Shown in pieces: positions 22,889 to 28,088 of a stretch of DNA of 33,426 nucleotides. The stretch's first letter is position 1; each line of letters opens with the position of its first letter. The stretch is from Candidatus Uhrbacteria bacterium (GTDB lineage Bacteria; Patescibacteriota; Patescibacteriia; UBA9934). The notes beneath the pieces are model-generated. The model saw only the letters and a list, made by a program, of their open reading frames with translations, had not been told where the DNA came from and searched no databases. Position numbers and translations under genes: made by a program. The DNA is taken from positions 1 through 33,426 of the forward strand of contig CAINGB010000020.1 in NCBI GenBank assembly GCA_903848275.1. The letters are read 5' to 3'.

Positions 22889-24343
22889 TTATTTATCGTT
22901 CATTAAGTAGTTCGTCATCTCGCCTAACAGTTTATAAGTTTTGACTCTAATCGACTCTTGCGTTTTCCAACCTGCTCGGTACGCCAGCACATTGTTAGCC
23001 AGCACTTTATGCAATTTCCAATCCTTCTTATCCGTCATCGGCAGCCCCAAAATATCTTTTCGCGGTAGCCCGGGGTAGACGTCGAGATAAGCGAATATCT
23101 CATTCCTCACCATTCTCTCCGTCAACGCCAACTGATCGACGGCATTTCCATCCGCCGTATTAATGAACAGCACGCCGTCTTTCATCGCCTCGATAAACCT
23201 CTTATCGACAATCCCCTCAGCCTTATGCGCCGGCACATGAATCGACACCACATCACTCACTTTTGCTAGCTCGTCGAGCCCTACATACTTAATGCCGAGC
23301 CGCTCTTCGATTACTTCGTTACGTCGTTTCGAATAATAGACAACCTCAAACCCCAGCTCTCTCGCCATTCGCGCTACCTGCTGGCCGATTCTTCCCAATC
23401 CTACTAGCCCAAAAACTTTATCGGCGAACTTATAATCGGACTTAGCTAGAGTCTCAACGTCGACCAACTTCCCTGGCCACATCTGCTCAATCTTATCGAC
23501 TTCGCTCTTCGCCACTAATCGTTTATCGCAATAGACCACCTCATTCTCGGCTAAGAACTTATAGGTCGACGCCAGCGTAAAGTCACTAATCTTCTTCTCC
23601 TCGACAATCACGCCAAACGTCCGCAGCGCCTTCATTGCCTTCTCTGCCTTATCGACATTCAATATGCCGATCAGCTTATTCTCAACCATTCGCTCCGGAA
23701 TCAACTGCTCTAAGTTCTTCTTCGTAAAATCGAACTTCACTTGCCCCAACTTATGAAAGTGATGCGCGAACTTCCCGAGTCTCGTATTCTTCTCATTCTC
23801 GGGCAATAACCGAATGCGGGTAAACACATCATTCACGATTGCATTCTTTAACCCATCTCCCTTCTTATCAGCCGAGCCGTCACTCGCATAATTTCTCGTC
23901 AACAATTGCCACAAACCGGCAAACACAACTTCGGCCACAGCTTCAGTGCCATAGTCTGGAATATTCTTAACCTCAATCCCCAACTCTCGCGCCAAGTCGA
24001 CGTTAATCCTATGTTCTTTCTCATGCGTCCAAAAAATAACCAGTTTTAATTGCGGGTTCAATCTCAAAATCTCATCTGGAATATTCGTCCAGCAACTAAT
24101 AATCACCTCCGCGCCCTCCATCCGGTTCATCAAAAGTTGCAGTGGCGTATTATTCGCTCCGAGTTCGGTGTAACACTTAGTGTTGGCAAACATCTCCGGC
24201 ATCTCCGCAAACTGCTTACTCAATCCCTCCGGCAAACTCGACGGAAACTCCAGCACTTCATCCGCCAGTTTATTCAATAACTGACGATGTTCGGGATAGA
24301 AGATGACGGTATCTAGTATCACCACTTTCTTGAATTTTTTCAT
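22889..24343 (-). CDS. 2-hydroxyacid-dehydrogenase-like protein with large insertion and altered active site
   Basis: A 484-residue protein, about 150 longer than usual D-2-hydroxyacid dehydrogenases. The N-terminal catalytic lobe carries ELGIEVKNIPDYGTEAVAE (~120-138). Residues ~152-305 are extra sequence of unknown fold, charged and mostly helical. The nucleotide fold follows with GLVGLGRIGQ (312-321); the strand after it ends YYSKRR, so the NAD-selecting acid is absent and NADP(H) would fit better. The usual active-site Arg in NxxRGxxVD is Asp here (NTADGNAVD, D399), DVFEE-type Glu is missing (DVYPGLP), and the TPH His is missing (LANNVLAYRAG). It may bind nucleotide without normal catalysis. 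It is first in an operon with the methyltransferase-SDR gene and divergent from TrmB-2. Confidence 0.75.
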   Translation of the reverse strand: MKKFKKVVILDTVIFYPEHRQLLNKLADEVLEFPSSLPEGLSKQFAEMPEMFANTKCYTELGANNTPLQLLMNRMEGAEVIISCWTNIPDEILRLNPQLKLVIFWTHEKEHRINVDLARELGIEVKNIPDYGTEAVAEVVFAGLWQLLTRNYASDGSADKKGDGLKNAIVNDVFTRIRLLPENEKNTRLGKFAHHFHKLGQVKFDFTKKNLEQLIPERMVENKLIGILNVDKAEKAMKALRTFGVIVEEKKISDFTLASTYKFLAENEVVYCDKRLVAKSEVDKIEQMWPGKLVDVETLAKSDYKFADKVFGLVGLGRIGQQVARMARELGFEVVYYSKRRNEVIEERLGIKYVGLDELAKVSDVVSIHVPAHKAEGIVDKRFIEAMKDGVLFINTADGNAVDQLALTERMVRNEIFAYLDVYPGLPRKDILGLPMTDKKDWKLHKVLANNVLAYRAGWKTQESIRVKTYKLLGEMTNYLMNDK

Positions 24344-24392
24344 AGGTTTTAATCAATAGCTGCAACTAACAGCGCAGCGTCACTGACTAAAC

Positions 24393-24421
24393 AGAATACC
24401 AGAAATATACACTAAAGTCAA
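24393..24421 (-). promoter_or_regulatory. Promoter of the dehydrogenase-like operon
   Basis: On the minus strand TTGACT (24421-24416) and TATTCT (24398-24393), 17-bp spacer, with a leader of about 43 nt. The spacer and -35 overlap AATATA and ATATATT arms of an imperfect inverted repeat that could bind the neighbouring TrmB protein. Confidence 0.7.
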
Positions 24422-24449
24422 TATATTTGCGCTCTATTTACTAACAATG

Positions 24450-24473
24450 TATAATAAAAATATACGATATTAT
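24450..24473 (+). promoter_or_regulatory. Promoter/operator region of TrmB-2
   Basis: TATAAT (24450-24455) and TATTAT (24468-24473) are candidate -10 boxes and together form an ATAATA/TATTAT inverted repeat. From TATTAT the leader would be about 16 nt. Confidence 0.4.
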
Positions 24474-24495
24474 CACGAATAACTAGCGAATCGCT

Positions 24496-25275
24496 ATGCT
24501 TTCTAATACCGAGGTGAAACAAAATCTTTACACTTCCCTCAAAGAACTAGGCCTCACCGAGTCCGAAGCCAATCTCTACCTCACCTCTCTTACCCTCGGC
24601 TCCGTCACCATCGTCTCTTTAGCCGAGCATTTAAGCATGCCCCGGCCCAACGTCTATAAAGTCATCGCCGGCCTCGAAAAGCACGGTTTAACTAAGTTTT
24701 CCGAGCGTAAAAAGCAATCTCGCACCTTCGTGGTGGAGCCACCAACCGTCGTTCTAGAGCAATTACGCAAAAAGCGTGCCGCCATGGAGAGTCTCGACCA
24801 AACCCTAGTTGGCTCTATGCCAGACTTGCTCGCCCTCTACCACCAAGGCGAAACTCCTACCAAAATAAAAGTTTACGAAGGCGAGGACCAGTTCAATAAG
24901 ATTTTCTTCAAAGTTTTAGACGAAGCCAAAGACAAAATCGACTTCTTCGGTTCCGCCGACGCCTTTATTGGCCTCATCTCCTGGGAAACCGAACTCGAAT
25001 GGATCAGGCTCCGCACCAGCCGCCATATTCACATGAACTCCCTCCTCACCCCCGGTGTCGACGCTGCTAAACTCGAACAAAACGACAAACTACAAATGCG
25101 CACCACCCGCCTCTTCACGGGCACCCTCCCCTTCGTCACCGGCTTCATGCTCTACGCCAACAAAGTCATCATCTGGCAACCCAAAGCCCCCCTCGCTGTC
25201 CTCGTTGAAGACGAGTACATCGTGGCCATGCTCCGTAGCATCTTCGCCGCGCTGTGGGAGAGCAGTAAAAACTGA
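24496..25275 (+). CDS. TrmB-family transcriptional regulator (TrmB-2)
   Basis: A 259-residue paralog of the regulator at 2417-3157. The winged helix-turn-helix occupies ~10-85 (LGLTESEANLYLTSLTLG, HLSMPRPNVYKVIAGLEKHGL). The C-terminal sensor domain (~120-255) has KVYEGEDQFNKIFFKVLDEAKDKIDFFGSADAF and WIRLRTSRHIHMNSLLTPG, matching the layout of TrmB-1. It is divergent from the dehydrogenase-like/methyltransferase-SDR operon with 152 bp between, the usual position for a local regulator. The effector is unknown. A large hairpin element follows its stop codon. Confidence 0.85.
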   Translation: MLSNTEVKQNLYTSLKELGLTESEANLYLTSLTLGSVTIVSLAEHLSMPRPNVYKVIAGLEKHGLTKFSERKKQSRTFVVEPPTVVLEQLRKKRAAMESLDQTLVGSMPDLLALYHQGETPTKIKVYEGEDQFNKIFFKVLDEAKDKIDFFGSADAFIGLISWETELEWIRLRTSRHIHMNSLLTPGVDAAKLEQNDKLQMRTTRLFTGTLPFVTGFMLYANKVIIWQPKAPLAVLVEDEYIVAMLRSIFAALWESSKN

Positions 25276-25280
25276 CAAAA

Positions 25281-25436
25281 CTAGAACTTTCACATTTGTG
25301 ACTAGTTTGAGTGCGGAGCAAGCCACGTCAGTCGCGACTGACGTGGCAAGCCGAGCTTTCGAGACTCACTAGAGCCGTGAGTTGAGGAAGTCGGCGCAGT
25401 GACAAGCCCAAAATAGGCCAAATGAGGAAGTTCTAG
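25281..25436 (+). repeat. Large cruciform element after TrmB-2
   Basis: CTAGAACTT (25281-25289) and AAGTTCTAG (25428-25436) bound the element. Its core is a perfect 26-bp palindrome at 25322-25347 centred on TCGCGA, flanked by CGG and CCG. Further hairpins are TCAC-ATTT-GTGA and ACTCA/TGAGT. No coding frame is evident. It could be a 3' UTR structure, a small RNA or a mobile palindrome. Confidence 0.55.
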
Positions 25437-25442
25437 CTAAGC

Positions 25443-25466
25443 AAAAACCCTCCAATTACGGAGGGT
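25443..25466 (-). terminator. Terminator of tRNA-His
   Basis: On the minus strand ACCCTCC and GGAGGGT form a 7-bp stem followed by TTTT. Confidence 0.8.
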
Positions 25467-25473
25467 CTCCTGC

Positions 25474-25549
25474 TGGGGTGCCTAGAGGGAATCGGACCCT
25501 CGTAGCCGGGACCACAACCCGGTGCACTAACCACTGTGCTATAGGCACC
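25474..25549 (-). tRNA. tRNA-His (GTG)
   Basis: A full cloverleaf on the minus strand. The acceptor arms are GTGCCTA and TAGGCAC, the anticodon loop TTGTGGT sits between CCGGG and CCCGG, and the T-arm contains GGTCCGATTCC. The extra 5' G (G-1, at 25549) opposite C73 is the histidine identity element. CCA is encoded. Confidence 0.95.
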
Positions 25550-25615
25550 ATGCTCGTTTGCGGGAAAATAATAACCGAAAACCATTAAATTAGCAAGCCA
25601 TCAGCCGTTAATCAC

Positions 25616-25655
25616 TAAAAAGAGGACGCCCCCACCAGCGAGACTGGCAGGGGGC
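25616..25655 (-). terminator. Terminator of the 107-aa membrane protein gene
   Basis: GCCCCC-TG-CCAG and CTGG-TG-GGGGC (25655-25628, minus strand) fold into a strong stem, followed by GTCCTCTTTTTA. Confidence 0.85.
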
Positions 25656-25659
25656 TAGG

Positions 25660-25983
25660 TCACGGGTTGATCCACTGCTGGTAGCGGATCACCAACCCCG
25701 CTGTGCACAACACAATTCCCAAGGCATACAGGGACTTTGTCCTCCATTGAGCACGTCCACCCCAGAAAACACTGGCCAGTGCCAACACGAGCATGCTGAT
25801 CATGATCCCGGCCTCTACAAGGATGAAGAGCAACTGGCCGCTAAGCGTGTGTACTGGAATCAGCAGCGCATCGAGCATCACGCCTGACCCCAAAGTCACG
25901 AACAAGGTCTCTGTAGTGATCCGTTTCCTCGGGTTGTTTTCACTGATCACTCGTACCAACGTCTGTCTTGCATTCTCTTTCAT
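25660..25983 (-). CDS. Small membrane protein, 107 aa
   Basis: A basic N-terminus (~1-24) is followed by three hydrophobic segments: ~25-45 (TLFVTLGSGVMLDALLI), ~49-71 (GQLLFILVEAGIMISMLVLALAS) and ~84-99 (SLYALGIVLCTAGLVI). I do not recognise the family. The ATG has ACGGAGTTCAAG before it, nearly the same as at the gene starting at 3335. It is a stand-alone cassette with its own promoter, a leader of about 40 nt, and its own terminator, placed between two tRNA genes. Confidence 0.7.
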   Translation of the reverse strand: MKENARQTLVRVISENNPRKRITTETLFVTLGSGVMLDALLIPVHTLSGQLLFILVEAGIMISMLVLALASVFWGGRAQWRTKSLYALGIVLCTAGLVIRYQQWINP

Positions 25984-26029
25984 CTTGAACTCCGTGTATG
26001 TCTCCCAGTAATTTGGCTAAGACCTCAAG

Positions 26030-26058
26030 AATATAGCTAATCCAACAGAAAAAGTCAA
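26030..26058 (-). promoter_or_regulatory. Promoter of the 107-aa membrane protein gene
   Basis: On the minus strand TTGACT (26058-26053) and TATATT (26035-26030), 17-bp spacer. Confidence 0.75.
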
Positions 26059-26122
26059 AACAAAACCACCCGTCAATTGACGAGTGGCATTGTTTACCGA
26101 ATTCAGCTACTAACTATAGAGT

Positions 26123-26171
26123 CCGTCAAAGCTGAGCTTTGACCGCAAACCTACAACCGAGCTGAGCTCGG
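26123..26171 (-). repeat. 49-bp double-palindrome repeat, copy B (abutting tRNA-Arg)
   Basis: Matches the ndh-internal copy (19351-19399) at 44 of 49 positions when both are read on the plus strand. It ends exactly one base from the CCA end of tRNA-Arg. In the tRNA's direction it would form two hairpins right after the mature 3' end. Confidence 0.85.
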
Positions 26172-26248
26172 TGGTGCTCCAGGATGGAATCGAACCATCG
26201 ACCTTGGGCTTAGAAGTCCCCTGCTCTATCCAACTGAGCTACTGGAGC
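26172..26248 (-). tRNA. tRNA-Arg (TCT)
   Basis: Minus-strand cloverleaf with acceptor GCTCCAG/CTGGAGC, D-arm GCTC-AGTTGGATA-GAGC, T-arm GATGG-TTCGATT-CCATC, A73 and encoded CCA. The anticodon loop CTTCTAA reads TCT. The anticodon stem is weak: only three G-C pairs (28-30 with 40-42), with mismatches at 27-43 and 31-39. Confidence 0.9.
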
Positions 26249-26312
26249 ATGTCCGAACGCCATAAATATAGCCTTTTTTGTGCGTATTAGCAAACCCATG
26301 GCCCCAAAATTA

Positions 26313-26341
26313 TTGACTTATCCTCTAATCTCAGGCATATT
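26313..26341 (+). promoter_or_regulatory. Promoter of the 324-aa orphan gene
   Basis: TTGACT (26313-26318) and CATATT (26336-26341), 17-bp spacer, with a leader of about 66 nt. Confidence 0.65.
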
Positions 26342-26413
26342 CGTTTAGCTTCAGTCTAGTGTCATTCCGACCCTCGACTAAGCTGTTTCAACATCCAAGA
26401 CCAGGCACACCCA

Positions 26414-27388
26414 ATGGACCTCAAGATCCTTCACCTCCTCGGCCTCAACGCCCTCCTTCGTGATCAGCGCCTGAACAGCGCCCTCTACCGGCTGCACAGG
26501 GTCGGGAGCGACCAGCTCATCCGCCCGGACACCATCACCCACCTGGCCATCAATGCTGACGGCCTGGTCAAGGTGTCGACGAGCGACAAACGCTTCCCGG
26601 TGGTCGACGGTTTCACCGAGCGGAGCGAGTGCATCTGCCTCGGCGAACACGACTCCAGCCTCTACTACCTGGTTACCCACCAGGCCGGGCACGACCCCCT
26701 GCCGAGCGCAACCGCCGCCCTGGAAGCCACCATGCTCTTCGAGCTCCTCCCGGTGCTCGGTTCCAGCTATGGCACCACGGCCCAGGCGGACACGTCCTTC
26801 CAGACGACCGGCTTGCTCTACATCACAGACAGGGCCGGCATCATGGAGCGCGTTTTGCCAATCAATGGCGAGTTCGCCGCCTTCTACGCCGGTCACGGGG
26901 TGCTCTCCATCATGACTGCCACTCACTTCGACCTGATCCGCGTCAGTGCCTTCCTCGGGCGGGTCGAGAAGAACCAACCGTTGATCAAGGTGGACGAAGG
27001 TCGCCCCCGGCAGTCCGGTGAGCGTTTGGTGCGGGGTCGTCAGCAGGCCCAGCCGCTCATGGCTGTTTTGGCCGCCGGCACCATCAACTACTACGATGAT
27101 CTCGGTCTCGAGTACAGTGCGCACCAGATCACGTTGACTGACAGACGGCACCTCGAGGTTCCGGCCGTGGACCACATCGGTCTGCAGGGCAGCCGTTGCG
27201 TCCGTTTGCGACGCGACTCTCACCTGGACGCAGGCACGGTCGAGACCTTCACGCCTCCGCCGCCTCCGCCGCAGGGCCCGCTCGAGGTCGACCTGCTCCA
27301 GCCGGATCGCTCCTACCAGAACCCCTGCTCTACCGGCCGCTCGCTCGACAGCCCCGCTCCTAGCCTCGCGGCCCGCACTTTCGACTAG
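26414..27388 (+). CDS. Hypothetical protein, 324 aa, Pro-rich C-terminus
   Basis: The start ATG follows a weak CAGG-type site. The product seems soluble, with a mixed alpha/beta body (~1-275), for example ITHLAINADGLVKVS, LLYITDRAGIMERVLPINGEFAAFYAGHG and FDLIRVSAFLGRVEKNQPL. A run of six prolines near residue 283 opens a low-complexity Pro/Ser-rich tail. I do not recognise the family. GC content is high. It is the first of two tandem cassettes; its terminator T-run runs straight into the -35 box of the next gene's promoter. A 281-codon frame on the opposite strand is a shadow of this gene. Confidence 0.7.
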   Translation: MDLKILHLLGLNALLRDQRLNSALYRLHRVGSDQLIRPDTITHLAINADGLVKVSTSDKRFPVVDGFTERSECICLGEHDSSLYYLVTHQAGHDPLPSATAALEATMLFELLPVLGSSYGTTAQADTSFQTTGLLYITDRAGIMERVLPINGEFAAFYAGHGVLSIMTATHFDLIRVSAFLGRVEKNQPLIKVDEGRPRQSGERLVRGRQQAQPLMAVLAAGTINYYDDLGLEYSAHQITLTDRRHLEVPAVDHIGLQGSRCVRLRRDSHLDAGTVETFTPPPPPPQGPLEVDLLQPDRSYQNPCSTGRSLDSPAPSLAARTFD

Positions 27389-27393
27389 CCCCT

Positions 27394-27434
27394 CGCGCCC
27401 TCCTGATCTTCCTCGGGTGGGCGTCTCCTTTTTT
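27394..27434 (+). terminator. Terminator of the 324-aa orphan
   Basis: CGCCC (27396-27400) pairs with GGGCG (27419-27423), followed by CTCCTTTTTT. The last T's are also the start of the next -35 box. Confidence 0.65.
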
Positions 27435-27461
27435 GACCAATCTCACGCAAAAGTGTAAACT
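27433..27461 (+). promoter_or_regulatory. Promoter of the DUF1292 gene
   Basis: TTGACC (27433-27438) and TAAACT (27456-27461), 17-bp spacer. The leader of about 38 nt contains GCTGG/CCAGC and an AGGAAG site before the ATG. Confidence 0.7.
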
Positions 27462-27505
27462 CCCCGCGCTGGAATCCACCAGCATCCACCAACAGGAAGC
27501 ACCTC

Positions 27506-27988
27506 ATGCCCGTTCATTCCAACCACCTCGACGACGATCATGACACCGGCACCGACGAAGACGAGTTCGCCAGCGACGCCGAGGCCGAAGACTCCGACAT
27601 CGTCACCCTCCTGGACGCGGCAGGCCACGAGCAGAACTTTCTGTTCCTGGCCGTCATCGACGTCGAGGGGGAGGGCCAGTTCGCCGCTCTGACGCCGGCC
27701 GACGAGGACGAAGAGGCCGAGAACACCGAAGTCTTCCTCTTCCACTACGAGGCCGACGAGGACGGTGGCGAGACCTTCACCCCCATTGACGACGAAGAGC
27801 TCTTCGCCAAGGTCCGGGCCGCCGCCGAAGCGTACTTCGCCGAGCAGGAGGCGGAAGAGACCAGCGCCGAAGATCCCGCAGCTGACGAGGCCGCGGACCA
27901 GGCCGAACTCGCCTCCATCCAGGACATCGTCAGCGCCACCGGCCCGGAGGTGGACATCGTTCTGCCGACCGAAGAGGTCAGCCTCTAG
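27506..27988 (+). CDS. DUF1292-domain acidic protein, 160 aa
   Basis: A very acidic protein. Residues ~30-112 match the DUF1292 (YrzB-like) layout: IVTLLDAAGHEQNFLFLAVIDVEGEGQFAALTP, an acidic break, EVFLFHYEADEDGGETFTPIDDEELFAKV. The family is small, cytoplasmic and of unknown function, common in Firmicutes. Both flanks (~1-30 and ~113-145) are Asp/Glu/Ala-rich and probably disordered. It is a stand-alone cassette: own promoter, AGGAAG ribosome binding site, own strong terminator. It is the only cassette gene here with a recognisable family besides the radical SAM protein. Confidence 0.78.
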   Translation: MPVHSNHLDDDHDTGTDEDEFASDAEAEDSDIVTLLDAAGHEQNFLFLAVIDVEGEGQFAALTPADEDEEAENTEVFLFHYEADEDGGETFTPIDDEELFAKVRAAAEAYFAEQEAEETSAEDPAADEAADQAELASIQDIVSATGPEVDIVLPTEEVSL

Positions 27989-28021
27989 TCGCCGTTTCTT
28001 GATCCCCTGCGGATCACCCCT

Positions 28022-28059
28022 CGCCCATCCGAGTCTCTCGGGTGGGCGCCTTCTTTTTT
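28022..28059 (+). terminator. Terminator of the DUF1292 gene
   Basis: CGCCCATCCGAG (28022-28033) and CTCGGGTGGGCG (28037-28048) form a 12-bp stem with one wobble around TCT, followed by TTCTTTTTT. Confidence 0.9.
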
Positions 28060-28073
28060 ATCTGTTCGACCTG

Positions 28074-28079
28074 TACAAT
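28074..28079 (+). promoter_or_regulatory. -10 box of polA, leaderless type
   Basis: TACAAT ends ten bases before the ATG at 28089, predicting a 5' UTR of about three bases. The -35 region falls in the T-run of the preceding terminator. Confidence 0.5.
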
Positions 28080-28088
28080 CTAACCATT

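Noticed and set aside
26378-27223. 281-codon frame on the strand opposite the 324-aa gene
   Set aside because: No promoter or ribosome binding site is on that strand; it is explained by high GC in the real gene.
27765-28088. Extension of polA into the DUF1292 gene
   Set aside because: Overlaps a good gene in another frame; the extension is Pro/Arg/Ser-rich shadow sequence and polA has its own promoter and ATG at 28089.
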